From: UBA6544 sp049601975
GTDB taxonomy: Bacteria; Pseudomonadota; Alphaproteobacteria; UBA8366
Assembly: GCA_049601975.1 (NCBI GenBank)
Contig: JBMYRC010000009.1
Span: 1-64,000 of the forward strand
DNA length: 64,000 nt
Direction of reading: 5' to 3'
Every line of letters starts with the position of its first letter. Position 1 is the first letter of the stretch. Position numbers and translations under genes: made by a program. A model generated the notes under the pieces. That model saw nothing but the letters and a program-made list of their open reading frames with translations, did no database searches and was not told the origin of the DNA. Shown piece by piece: positions 1 to 8,613 of the stretch.

Positions 1-187
1 GCCGCGCAAGGCAATGAGCTCGACGTCGCGCCGCACGCGACCACTATCCCGCAATGACACCAGCAACCCCATCGAAATTGCCACCTTCAGGCACGCTGTC
101 TAAATGCGAGCCGGCGGCGAAGATCGACAGTCCGGATTCCTCACCGGGCAGTTGGACAATAAAATTCCGGGCGGCGAAACGGTAAAA
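1..187 (-). pseudogene. remnant of M20-family N-carbamoyl-L-amino acid hydrolase-like gene (partial)
   Basis: Reading the minus strand from about 187 down gives an open stretch with the metal-site signature GSHLDSVPEGGNFDG, typical of the hydantoinase/carbamoylase (HyuC/AmaB) branch of M20 peptidases. The stretch hits a TAG at 44-46 just after GVAGV. The homologous continuation (LRDSGRVRRDVELIALRG) resumes in another frame and runs off the left edge. Several residues expected between these blocks are missing, so a small frame-changing deletion is likely. An in-frame TGA at 188-190 closes the frame upstream, so the N-terminal part is also lost or frameshifted. Family assignment is by motif only. 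A sequencing error could explain one lesion but hardly both. Confidence 0.6.
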
Positions 188-674
188 TCAGGCGCTGACA
201 AGCCTTCACTTTTGAATAAGGTGGCGGTGCGTGCCGCGTGAACAGAGGTTCCTTGCAGTGCATGGACGCGCGGTAGGCAGCATTGAAAAATTGTCCCATT
301 CCCACGTTACACACGGTAGGACTCTGACCGGTGCGGTCTTCCGCGTAGCGCGAAGTGGCAAAACTGCCGTAGAGGCGATTAGTAAGGTCGTTGCTCTCCA
401 CAACCTTCTCAATCACCATGATGTAACCCAAAAGTGGCTTCATCGATTCCAGCTCAAGGGATCGATAACGGAGTAGGTCGTCTTCCCCTCTCAGGGCGTA
501 CCAAAGTCGGCAAGCATCATCCGGCCGAGCCTCCTCGATTTGAAGTGAACCCGAATTCCATATCAAGTTGAACTCAGCGGGACCACATTCTCTGATGAAA
601 AGTTCAACCGCCTGCCAATCGTCATCGGCGATCAGCCGGGAGAGACGGTCGTCGTCTTCGCTCCAAACACTCAT
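141..674 (-). CDS. hypothetical protein, 177 aa
   Basis: I do not recognise this family. The chosen start (MSVWSEDDD) overlaps the stop of the upstream M20 hydrolase gene in an ATGA arrangement, which suggests translational coupling and supports it being real. The protein is acidic near the N-terminus (DDDRLSRLIADDDW), looks soluble, and has no signal peptide or obvious membrane segment. The last 15-20 codons overlap, in another frame, the carbamoylase-like remnant to the left. The native C-terminus may therefore have been replaced by read-through into decayed sequence. Confidence 0.55.
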   Translation of the reverse strand: MSVWSEDDDRLSRLIADDDWQAVELFIRECGPAEFNLIWNSGSLQIEEARPDDACRLWYALRGEDDLLRYRSLELESMKPLLGYIMVIEKVVESNDLTNRLYGSFATSRYAEDRTGQSPTVCNVGMGQFFNAAYRASMHCKEPLFTRHAPPPYSKVKACQRLILPFRRPEFYCPTAR

Positions 675-1843
675 ACAGGCGATAGTTCCTGTTCTACCAG
701 CGCCGCCCAATAACTGGCGCCATAGAGCGCGGCCTCGTCGTTGAAGTCGTAATTCGGATTGTGCACGACACAACCGCCATCTTCGCCTTCGCCGTTACCG
801 ACACGGATATAACATCCGGGGCGTTCCTGCAGCATCCAAGCAAAATCCTCGGAGCCCATGGTCGGCGGATGATCGGTATTGACGTTTTCCGCGCCGACGA
901 CGATCGCGGCCGCGGCGGCGGCTTTTACGGTTTCCTCCGGCGTATTGACCAAGACAGGATAGCGCCGGTCATAGATGATTTCAGCCGTCAGACCATGCGC
1001 GCTGGCGACACCCTCGATGACCTGCCTCATGCGGGCTTCCACCGTATCCTGCACCGCGCGGCCGAGTGCACGACACGTGCCCTTTATGCTCACCGTCTCA
1101 GGAATAACGTTCATATTCGTGCCGGCGTGAAACTGGGTCACGCTGATCACCGCGGCCTCGACCGGATTGGTCGTACGCGAAACGATACGCTGCAACGCCG
1201 TGACGATCTCCGCCCCCGTTACGATGGGATCCGCGCCCTGATGGGGATGCGCGGCGTGCGATCCCTTGCCCTTTACGGTGATCTCGAACATGTCGGCGGA
1301 AGCCATCGACGGGCCGACCCGCATGCCGAACTTGCCAATGGGAAGGCCCGGTTGATTATGCATGCCGTACACTGCTTCCACCGGGAACAGCTCAAACAAT
1401 CCGTCCTCGCACATCACGCGTCCACCCGCTTCATTCTCTTCCGCAGGCTGAAAAATGAACTGGACAGTGCCGTTGAATCGCCGAGTCTCGGACAGATATT
1501 TTGCGGCCCCGAGCAACATTGTCGTGTGCCCATCATGCCCGCAGGCGTGCATCTTACCGGCATGAATCGAGACATGATCGAAAGTGTTTTCTTCGTGGAT
1601 ATCGAGCGCGTCCAAATCGGCCCGCAAACCAATGGCGCGGTTCGAATTCCCGACCGTTAGCGTCCCGACCACGCCGGTCGTGGCAAGCCCGCGATGGACG
1701 TCTAAGCCAAACGCCTCAAGCTTTTCCGCGACGATGTCAGAGGTCCTGGTTTCTTCGAAAGCGGTTTCTGGATGAGCGTGAATGTCACGCCGCCACGTCC
1801 GCATTTCCGCAGCGAACGCTGCGATCTCTTCCTTCACCGCCAT
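671..1843 (-). CDS. M20 family amidohydrolase (hippurate / N-acyl-amino acid hydrolase type)
   Basis: This is a 390-residue zinc-type amidohydrolase of the M20D group (hippuricase, IAA-amino acid hydrolase, AbgA relatives), which cleaves N-acyl or N-aryl amino acids. Visible motifs are HPE at about residue 24, the metal-binding ACGHDGH at 100-106, QPAEEN at 133-138 with the catalytic glutamate pair, and GMHNQPGLPIG further on. Length is normal for the family. It lies 20 bases downstream of a broken enolase-superfamily gene and overlaps the next gene by 4 bases. The set therefore looks like a small catabolic operon for a modified amino acid or related compound. The substrate cannot be told from sequence. 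Confidence 0.85.
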   Translation of the reverse strand: MAVKEEIAAFAAEMRTWRRDIHAHPETAFEETRTSDIVAEKLEAFGLDVHRGLATTGVVGTLTVGNSNRAIGLRADLDALDIHEENTFDHVSIHAGKMHACGHDGHTTMLLGAAKYLSETRRFNGTVQFIFQPAEENEAGGRVMCEDGLFELFPVEAVYGMHNQPGLPIGKFGMRVGPSMASADMFEITVKGKGSHAAHPHQGADPIVTGAEIVTALQRIVSRTTNPVEAAVISVTQFHAGTNMNVIPETVSIKGTCRALGRAVQDTVEARMRQVIEGVASAHGLTAEIIYDRRYPVLVNTPEETVKAAAAAAIVVGAENVNTDHPPTMGSEDFAWMLQERPGCYIRVGNGEGEDGGCVVHNPNYDFNDEAALYGASYWAALVEQELSPV

Positions 1844-1863
1844 GAAACTTATCCCTTTCTCGG

Positions 1864-2949
1864 TTAGACTCGGAAGCGGGTCACCGCGCCCTCGTCCAAA
1901 ATCAATCCATGTCCCGGCGCGTCGAGCGGCGCCATCATACCGCCTGACGGTTCCGGCATATTTTGCAGAATCTCCGTCGAGCGCGGCATGTATTCGACCA
2001 TATCACCAGCCGGAACGGAAGCCAGCAAGTGCACATGAACTTCGGGGACGACGTGACCGCAGACCGGCACGTTATACGCCTCGCCAAGAGCCGCCATTTT
2101 CCGCCATGGCGTTATTCCGCCGACCCGGGCTAGATCGAGGATGATCACGTCGAGCGCTCGCGCCTCCAAACACTCGCGCGCCTGCGCCAATGTGTAATAG
2201 TGCTCGCCGCCGGTCACCGGCATATCGAACATATCGCGCAACTTCCCAAGCCCAATATAATCCTGATGGTTTATCGGATCCTCAAGCCAACCCGCCCCCG
2301 CTTCCTGCAAAGCGCGGCCAGCTTCGACCGCTTGGGTGTAACTCCAGCCTTCGGTCGCGTCGACCATGACTGTCACATCGGGACCGGCGGCGTCTTTCGC
2401 ATGACGCACTCGTTCCGCCTGTTCCGCGGCGGGCGCCGTGTGACTCAATCGAAGCTTAACACCGCCATAACCCGCCTTGGCATATTCGCGAATGGACTTC
2501 TACAAATCGTCGACCGGCGCGCTGTACCACATGCAATCGCTCGCATAGGCCACGACTTCGTGACGAAAACCGCCGAGCATCCGGAAGATTGACTGGCCGA
2601 GGCTTTTGCCGAGAGCATCCCATAGCGCGATATCAAGCGGTGCCAGCGACCAATGTAGCAACCCACCCGGCCCGGTCCAGTTGGCCCGGCGCGCCAACGA
2701 TTGCCAGGCTGCTTCCGTATCCCGGACATCCATGCCAACAAGATGCTCGGCCAGTTCAGCCGCACCGGACGCAATGGTTTGCATTAGATCGCCACGGGGC
2801 TGCACGATATATCCAACCCCTTCGACCCCATCGCTGGTGCGCACGCGCGCAAGCACATGCCAATTAGCATCGACCGGACGCCCCGCCGCCTGATAGGCGT
2901 TACTCACTGGAATTTTCAATACTTCGACGCTCGCAGATTCGATTCGCAT
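1864..2949 (-). pseudogene. mandelate racemase / muconate lactonizing enzyme family protein, interrupted by an amber codon
   Basis: The two halves (2500-2949 and 1864-2499) are in the same frame, separated only by a TAG at 2500-2502 (codon 150); without it the product would be about 361 aa. Enolase-superfamily features are present on the far side of the stop: a KLR motif in place of the usual KxK at the TTG-rich barrel strand, the metal ligands VDATEG, WLEDPI and GGEH, and a CGHVVPEVHVH segment. The start MRIESASVEV is preceded by GGGGAG at good spacing. One C-to-T change (CAG to TAG) would explain the stop. Options are a recent pseudogene, suppression, or a sequencing error. Downstream is the M20 hydrolase. 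Confidence 0.75.
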
Positions 2950-3082
2950 CACCTGCTCCCCTATGCCATTTCTTATTTCAAGTGATGGTCGGTCGCGCTG
3001 ATATCGCTTCACGACTTCTCTATATTGGCCAGTATCGAATTTGTGATGTGCAGGAGGAGACCGAAAGTTCTATGGGGGCATT

Positions 3083-3928
3083 ATGAAACGTCTAATGATC
3101 AGCTGTGCCGCATTTATTTTCTTGGCCGGCGCGTTTTGGTTCGAAGCCTTGTTCGCACCTGATGCAGAGCCGTGGCCGAAATGGGAGAAACACGATCCGG
3201 CGTCGATTGCCCGGATCGACCATTCGGACTGGGATTTAATTTTGAAATCCTACGTCCGGCCAGGCCCCGACGGCGTGAATCGTTTCGCCTATAGCCGTCT
3301 TGCGGCGGAAGACGCCACGCAGTTACATCGCTATGTCGACCGGTTGGCTGCGATATCAATATCCCAATTCAGCCGCCGTGAGCAGCTCGCCTATTGGATC
3401 AATTTTTACAACGCCTTGACCATCCAAGTGGTCATCACCCACTACCCGATCGACAGCATTCGTGAGATCGACCTCGGCGGTGGTGGCTTCGGTGGTGGCC
3501 CGTGGGACAAGAAACTGGTCGCCGTCGAAGGTGAGGATCTGAGCCTTTACGATATCGAGCACCGCATCTTGCGGCCCATTTGGCAGGATCCCCGCATCCA
3601 TTACGCAGTGAATTGCGCGTCGATCGGTTGCCCAAACTTGCGCCGCAGCGCTTATGAGGGTGGCACAGTCAATCGCGTCCTCGAGTCGGCGGCACGGAAT
3701 TACGTCAATAACCCACGCGGTGTCTCGATCCAAAACGGTGATTTGGTTATCTCCAGCTTATACGTTTGGTTTCGTCCCGATTTCGGCGATTCCGATGCCG
3801 CAATCCTGGAACATCTTCGACGTTATGCTGGACCCACCCTGAAATCCTCGTTGGATGGCCAGGAGACATTTTCCGACCACCGTTACGATTGGGGTCTCAA
3901 CGCGACGGATTTGAGCCCGGCCCGCTGA
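3083..3928 (+). CDS. DUF547 domain-containing protein, membrane-anchored or secreted
   Basis: This 281-residue protein has an N-terminal hydrophobic signal or anchor (residues 4-24) followed by a DUF547 domain. Conserved family motifs include YWINFYNALTI at about residue 110 and HYAVNCASIGCPNLR near 178, both diagnostic for the family. The biochemical role of DUF547 is not established. A GGGGG Shine-Dalgarno-like run precedes the ATG. It is transcribed divergently from the enolase-superfamily gene on its left, and a decayed thioredoxin gene lies to its right. Confidence 0.85.
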   Translation: MKRLMISCAAFIFLAGAFWFEALFAPDAEPWPKWEKHDPASIARIDHSDWDLILKSYVRPGPDGVNRFAYSRLAAEDATQLHRYVDRLAAISISQFSRREQLAYWINFYNALTIQVVITHYPIDSIREIDLGGGGFGGGPWDKKLVAVEGEDLSLYDIEHRILRPIWQDPRIHYAVNCASIGCPNLRRSAYEGGTVNRVLESAARNYVNNPRGVSIQNGDLVISSLYVWFRPDFGDSDAAILEHLRRYAGPTLKSSLDGQETFSDHRYDWGLNATDLSPAR

Positions 3929-4122
3929 CGAGTGGATTTGTAGAACCAGGCGAGCCAAGCCGATGAGACACCGAGATGAAACAGCAAGTGGATTACGACC
4001 CAACCCCAGACCATCGCCACCGGGTGGCGCCTTCTAAACCGGCGGAAAGACACCGAAGGGCGCGTCACGAAATTGTAAGTTCAATTCGCACGACTCAACG
4101 CCGCATAATGCAGCCTATGTAA

Positions 4123-4640
4123 CCTATCGCTCCGATCCTTGTCATTCTAGCATCATTAGCGTCCGTCGCCTCGGCGAGAACGCCACTCAAGTTCGATGCG
4201 GATTTTCAGCCGGCGCTCGCTGCCCTCCCATCGATTGGCGTGGGCACCATCGCACCAAACGAAGGTAAGATCGTTGTCGTGACGTTTTTCGCCAGTTGGT
4301 GGCCGCCCTGACGTTGGGAATTTTAATCCTTGAAAGCGATTGGGAAGAAATACAGCGAAGCGGACGTATCCATCATCGCCGTCAACTGGTTCGAGGATTG
4401 GGGTAACCGTGACGGCGGTAAGCGCATGCAACGGTTTTTCAAAGGCACCGGCCCAGATTTTCATTGGTCGTTGGCAATAAGGATATCATCAACCGATTCG
4501 GCGGCGTTGACTGAATCCCGACACTCTTCGTCTTTGACCGGCAAGGTCGTTAGGCCTATTCCTTCATTCATTTCGAAGGGTCGAAGAAAATGCACGTCGG
4601 ATCGGATGAACTCATCGGCGTGATTGATACACTTCGATAA
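4123..4640 (+). pseudogene. TlpA / thioredoxin-like protein, decayed; both CxxC cysteines lost
   Basis: Reading from 4141 shows a signal-peptide-like start (VILASLASVASA), then KIVVVTFFASWWPP, then TGA. In TlpA-type thioredoxins this site reads WCPPC: the first cysteine is now tryptophan and the second is a stop codon. The frame continues as RWEF, a TAA, then KAIGKKYSEADVSIIAVNW and HWSL. The match then shifts frame to NKDIINRFGGVD, a TGA, IPTLFVFDRQGR, a TAG, and ends at TAA 4638-4640. At least four stops and one frameshift make this a genuine old pseudogene rather than a sequencing artefact. The ancestral product would have been a periplasmic thiol reductase of about 165 aa. Confidence 0.8.
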
Positions 4641-4664
4641 AATGGGCGTGCTACATTGTCGGCA

Positions 4665-5126
4665 ATGACCGATGACGACAATACAAGGACACCCGGCCGC
4701 GCTGCACAAATTGTGCGTGGGGTCTCACGCTTCCTTGTGGAGCGCGGCGAAAGTTGCCTCACTGAGTTCACCTTGAAGACGGGCCGCAGGGTCGATGTGA
4801 TCGCTCTAGACCGGAAGGGCAGGATCGCGGTCGTCGAGGTCAAATCCTCGGTCGCCGATTTTCGCTCCGATCGGAAATGGTCTGAGTATCTTGAGTATTG
4901 CGATCTTTTTTTCTTCGCCGTCGACGCGGATTTCCCGCAGGAGATATTGCCGCCCGACTGCGGCATTATCTTGGCCGATGCCTATGGCGCTGCGATCATA
5001 CGAGACTCTTCCCCAAATACCCTGAACGCGGCGCGGCGCAAAGCCGTCACGCTTCGCTTCGCGCGAACCAGCGCCGGCCGATTGCTTGGATATACCGATC
5101 CCAACTGGATTCGCGGATATCTCTAA
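4665..5126 (+). CDS. mmcB: MmcB family DNA repair protein
   Basis: This 153-residue protein matches the MmcB family (formerly DUF2), which has a PD-(D/E)xK-like nuclease core. The core is visible as RVDVIALDRKGRIAVVEVKSS, with the D...ExK spacing expected for metal-dependent nucleases. From established work in Caulobacter, MmcB belongs to the DNA-damage response. The ATG at 4665 is chosen; a TTG three codons upstream at 4656 is possible. It is convergent with the J-domain gene, with the two stops only a few bases apart. Confidence 0.85.
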   Translation: MTDDDNTRTPGRAAQIVRGVSRFLVERGESCLTEFTLKTGRRVDVIALDRKGRIAVVEVKSSVADFRSDRKWSEYLEYCDLFFFAVDADFPQEILPPDCGIILADAYGAAIIRDSSPNTLNAARRKAVTLRFARTSAGRLLGYTDPNWIRGYL

Positions 5127-5129
5127 CGC

Positions 5130-5512
5130 TCAACGACCCGATTCGATACGCTGTAATTCTTCCCAGAATTCCTTGAAAACTTCGGTGCGGATTTGCGCCT
5201 CGGATTCGTGGCCTTGGACACGGTCCGGATGGTAGCGACGGGCAAAAGCGGACTTAGCCTGGCGGAACTTCTGATCCACCGCCTGATCGGCGACCAGTGC
5301 ACCAGCAAGTCTGCTTTGCAGGCGAGAATTTCTTCACGATGGTAATCCAATGTGTTCTGCAACGCCTGTTCCGCGTCGTGCAGTGCGATTTCGGATTTGC
5401 GGAGCTTAACCGCCAGCTCGCTCTCGCGGCTGCGTTGGCATTTATACACCACATAGCCGCCGAGTATCAGTAGCAGAAGTATGATGAGCCCTGATAAGGT
5501 ATAAGTCGGCAT
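5130..5512 (-). pseudogene. membrane-anchored J-domain-like protein, frameshifted
   Basis: The start (MPTYTLSGLI) gives one N-terminal membrane helix (residues 8-24) followed by a charged, probably coiled-coil region. Near 5310-5325, at about codon 65, the homologous reading shifts frame. In the new frame it reads VDQKFRQAKSAFARRYHPDR and later FKEFWEELQRIESGR, then stops at 5130-5132. The YHPDR segment carries the HPD tripeptide of J domains. Read straight through the first frame, the protein instead ends at 5123 with a non-homologous arginine-rich tail. It starts 6 bases after hldE. A single indel is enough, so a sequencing error is possible. Confidence 0.6.
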
Positions 5513-5518
5513 CGGGGC

Positions 5519-6979
5519 TCAACTCTCGAGGCGTTGAATTGTCGCGGTGGTGCTATGCCCGTCGAGCAATTCCGCCAACACAACCTCTCCTCCCCAGCTT
5601 TTCACGTCCTTGGCACCGACCACTTCGTCAACCGAATAGTCGGCGCCCTTAATCAAAACATCCGGCTTGAGAGCCCGTATCAACTCGAGCGGTGTGTCTT
5701 CAGCGAAAACGACCACCGCGTCCACATCGGCAAGCGACGCCAACACAGTCGCGCGGCTAGCTTCGTTTTGTACCGGACGGCCTTTGCCCTTCAAGCGCAC
5801 TATCGATGCATCGCTGTTCAAACCCACGATCAAGCGATCGCATTTTCGCCGCGCCTGCGCGATCAGTGACACATGACCCGGATGCAACAGATCGAAGCAT
5901 CCATTGGTGAACCCGACTCTGCGGCCCTGCCGGCGCCACGCCGCGACGCGTTCGTCAGCGACCGAGGCGGGTAAAACCTTCGCTTCCGCATCGGACCATT
6001 CCCCTTCATGCGTAGCGGAAAGGATTTCCGCCGGGCGGACGACCGCGGTCCCGACCTTGCTGACGACAACGCTCGCCGCAATGTTGGCGAATTGTGCCGC
6101 GTCAGAGAGCGTCGTCGCAATTGAGAGCGCTGCCGCGACCGCCGCCGCGACCGTATCACCCGCACCCGAGACGTCGAACACTTCGCGCGCTCGCGCCGGA
6201 AAATGATAAACGTCGTCACCATCGACGAGCGTCATTCCTTGCTCACTTCGTGTCGCCAATACCGCGTCCACGCCCGTGGCTGAAATCAGGTGCTTGCAGG
6301 CAGCCTCGACCGATGTATCGTCGGAGGTCAGCATATTCGTGGCCAGCGCCAATTCGTGGCGATTGGGGGTTACGACCCGCGCGCCCGAATATCGGCGATA
6401 GTCGTTGCCTTTCGGGTCGACAACCACAGGACAATTCGTGGCCCGCGCCGCATCAATCAATCGCCGCAGCAACGCATCACTCAAAACGCCTTTGCCGTAA
6501 TCGGACAACAGGAGCGCACCCGCGTTCGGCATTTCCGCCTCTACTTGGGCGACGATACGGTCTCGGAAGTCGAGTGGAATCTCCTCAACCGTCTCCCGAT
6601 CAGCCCGCATCATTTGTTGCCCCGATGCGACATAGCGCGTCTTGATCGAGGTCCGTCGTCCAGGGACACCATGGACTCCCGCATCCGATTGCGCCTCTTC
6701 GGCGATCAAACTCCGTATTTCGCCACCGGCATCGTCGTCACCGAGCACCGTCATTAAATGCGCCGTGCCGCCAAGCGCCACAAGATTACGCAACACATTG
6801 CCAGAAGCACCCAACATCGAGGTTTCCCTGCGCACCGTGAAGACAGGGATCGGCGCTTCCGGCGATATGCGATCCACCACCCCGTCGACAAAACGGTCGA
6901 GCATGGTGTCGCCGACGACGATCACATTCGCACCGCTCAAGCGTTCGACGATAGCAGAAATTGAAGCATTGCGCGTCAT
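5519..6979 (-). CDS. hldE: bifunctional heptose-7-phosphate kinase / heptose-1-phosphate adenylyltransferase HldE
   Basis: This 486-residue enzyme carries two steps of ADP-heptose synthesis for the lipopolysaccharide core. The N-terminal PfkB sugar-kinase domain has GDTMLDRFVDG near residue 23 and the anion-hole motif DVSGAGDT near 270. The C-terminal cytidylyltransferase-like domain has TNGCFDLLHPGHVSL near 360, with the HxGH nucleotide-binding motif. The start MTRNASISAI (6979) is chosen by homology. The open frame runs further upstream only because it enters the decayed phosphatase gene. The enzyme implies a heptose-containing LPS. Confidence 0.95.
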   Translation of the reverse strand: MTRNASISAIVERLSGANVIVVGDTMLDRFVDGVVDRISPEAPIPVFTVRRETSMLGASGNVLRNLVALGGTAHLMTVLGDDDAGGEIRSLIAEEAQSDAGVHGVPGRRTSIKTRYVASGQQMMRADRETVEEIPLDFRDRIVAQVEAEMPNAGALLLSDYGKGVLSDALLRRLIDAARATNCPVVVDPKGNDYRRYSGARVVTPNRHELALATNMLTSDDTSVEAACKHLISATGVDAVLATRSEQGMTLVDGDDVYHFPARAREVFDVSGAGDTVAAAVAAALSIATTLSDAAQFANIAASVVVSKVGTAVVRPAEILSATHEGEWSDAEAKVLPASVADERVAAWRRQGRRVGFTNGCFDLLHPGHVSLIAQARRKCDRLIVGLNSDASIVRLKGKGRPVQNEASRATVLASLADVDAVVVFAEDTPLELIRALKPDVLIKGADYSVDEVVGAKDVKSWGGEVVLAELLDGHSTTATIQRLES

Positions 6980-7008
6980 GTCAGTCGTCTCCAAAAAATA
7001 CCTTGGGC

Positions 7009-7410
7009 TCAGGTCTGTAACACGTCGCGGGCTGTATCGGTAAATACCATCACCTTCAAACACCCACTCCACACAGCACCAGTATCGAGTTCAATCTGGT
7101 TCCCCCGAACCTCCGGCGAAGACACCGTGGAATGTCCATGCACGCCCGTATAACCCCAATCCTTCGTGGAATCGAAAAAGGGTTAGCGAATCCACATCAT
7201 CTCTTCGTCAGTTTGCCGGTCCAACTGCAGACCCGGCCGCAGCCCCGCATGAACGAATAGATAGTCGCCCTTGATATAAAACATCCGCAATCCGTCAAAA
7301 AACGCGCGATGCGCCGGCGGTCGCCGGTCCGCAAATGCGTCACGTGGCCGCGTCGCCATCGTCTTCGATCCCATAACTGCGAAACGTCGCCCCCGCGCCA
7401 TTGTATAGCA
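7009..7410 (-). pseudogene. PP1-like serine/threonine metallophosphatase, 5' half deleted and decayed
   Basis: Minus-strand reading from about 7410 gives LLYNGAGATFRSYG, then a frameshift near 7340. It continues as AFFDGLRMFYIKGDYLFVHAGLRPG and MMWIR, a TAA at 7183-7185, then in the same frame GVHGHSTVSSPEVRGNQIELDTGA, ending at TGA 7009-7011. FVHAGLRPG, the GH(S/T) motif and the DTGA end are typical of bacterial PP1-like calcineurin phosphoesterases. The N-terminal metal-site motifs (GDxHG, GDxxDRG, GNHE) are absent: homology stops at about 7410, where an EAL-domain remnant begins on the other strand. Confidence 0.75.
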
Positions 7411-7978
7411 AGATCGTCGCGTTCTCAAACTTCTCACCCAAGCCAACGACCGAGACCTGCATTCCTCATTTAGCGTCAATCTGAATGTTAGCACTTTATT
7501 ATCGCGTGAGTTCACCGAATTCGATACATCGCTACGAACCGGCGGACGCGGGACGATCGTGCTGGAGCTTCAGCTGATCGATATTTACAGCGACGTCGCG
7601 AATTATATGTTCGCCCGAGATTTCGTGCGCGAACGCGGATACCGTATTTGCGTCAACGGTGTCACCCATCAAAGCTTGCCCTTGATCGACCGCCAAGCGC
7701 TGGGGGCGGACTTGATAAAGTTGGCCTGGTTGCCGGAATTAGCGGACGGAGTCTTTGACGAAACTCGCGCCGCCTTGGCCAAACAGGTCGAGCGCGCCGG
7801 ATCTTCCCGGGTTATTCTGGCGCGATGCGACGCACCGGCGGCCATCCGGCTCGGCCAATCGATGTGCGTGTCGATGTACCAAGGACGCTATCTCGACACC
7901 GTTCTGCAAAAACAAGCCCGCCGGCGCAACGAGCACTGTCCGTCACGGAATTTCCAAGCCATCGAAGACGCCGCTTAA
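7409..7978 (+). pseudogene. C-terminal remnant of an EAL-type (degenerate) domain protein
   Basis: The plus-strand frame is open from a TAG at 7406-7408 to TAA at 7976-7978, about 189 codons. It shows the second half of an EAL-like fold: DRRVLKLL, SFSVNLNVSTLLSREF, TIVLELQLIDI, RERGYRICVNG, LGADLIKLAW and VILARCD. The catalytic acidic positions of active c-di-GMP phosphodiesterases look degenerate (VNG where DDFG is usual). No start codon or promoter precedes the homologous part, so the N-terminal half has been deleted. Translation from GTG 7559 would give a 139-residue fragment without likely function. Confidence 0.7.
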
Positions 7979-8022
7979 CAAGAGGAAGCGGAGGAGAAGG
8001 CCGAAGAGGCGAGCTAAATACC

Positions 8023-8574
8023 TTAGTTTCTCGGTGCGTGTTTGTTCAAGATACGCTGCAACGTTCTGCGGTGCATCTTAAGCCGCCGAGCGGTCTCGGA
8101 AACGTTCCGTCCACATTGCTCGAAGACGCGTTGGATATGCTCCCACCGCACCCGGTCCGCGGACATTGGGTCCTTGGGAGGTCCCGGCAACGGACGTTTC
8201 GTTTCCAACAACGACGCCGCAATATCATCCGCATTTGCCGGTTTCGGGAGATAGTCGACGGCTCCCGCCTTAATCGCGGCGACGGCTGTTGCGATATTTC
8301 CATAACCGGTCAGCATGACAATACGGCAATCCGGTTTCGCTTGTCGAAGAGCATGCACAATTTCAAAGCCGTTGCCATCGTCGAGGCGCAAATCGATGAC
8401 CGCATAGGCGGGCGGGTTTTCAACTGCGAGCTCAATGCCGTCAGCTACATTTTCGGCGGCGGTGACGGTAAATCCACGTGATTCCATTGCTCGTACGAGT
8501 CGCGTTCTCAACGGCGCGTCGTCATCGACGATCAATAGGGTGCGCTCATTCGCCCGCGCGTTCAATTCATTCAT
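8023..8574 (-). CDS. regA: RegA/ActR/PrrA-type redox response regulator
   Basis: This 183-residue protein has a receiver domain (acidic pocket VDDD at 16-19, phospho-acceptor Asp61 in VIDLRLDDG, TGYGN switch region, conserved Lys in LPKPA). It ends in a Fis-type helix-turn-helix (VSETARRLKMHRRTLQRIL, 159-177). This layout is the RegA/ActR family, global regulators of photosynthesis, respiration and nitrogen and carbon fixation genes in alphaproteobacteria. It lies 39 bases downstream of its cognate kinase on the same strand. Confidence 0.93.
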   Translation of the reverse strand: MNELNARANERTLLIVDDDAPLRTRLVRAMESRGFTVTAAENVADGIELAVENPPAYAVIDLRLDDGNGFEIVHALRQAKPDCRIVMLTGYGNIATAVAAIKAGAVDYLPKPANADDIAASLLETKRPLPGPPKDPMSADRVRWEHIQRVFEQCGRNVSETARRLKMHRRTLQRILNKHAPRN

Positions 8575-8613
8575 CGCGGCACTCTATTCCTCTCACCAAG
8601 CCAAAAACTCTAT

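Noticed and set aside
761..1660. 299-codon plus-strand open frame antisense to the M20 hydrolase
   Set aside because: The hydrolase motifs on the minus strand are intact; this is a shadow frame.
3883..4068. Short minus-strand ORF with a hydrophobic segment (VAMVWGWVVIHLLFHLG)
   Set aside because: It overlaps the end of the DUF547 gene, begins at GTG without a ribosome site, and has no recognisable family. It could be a remnant of a membrane protein, but support is too weak to call.
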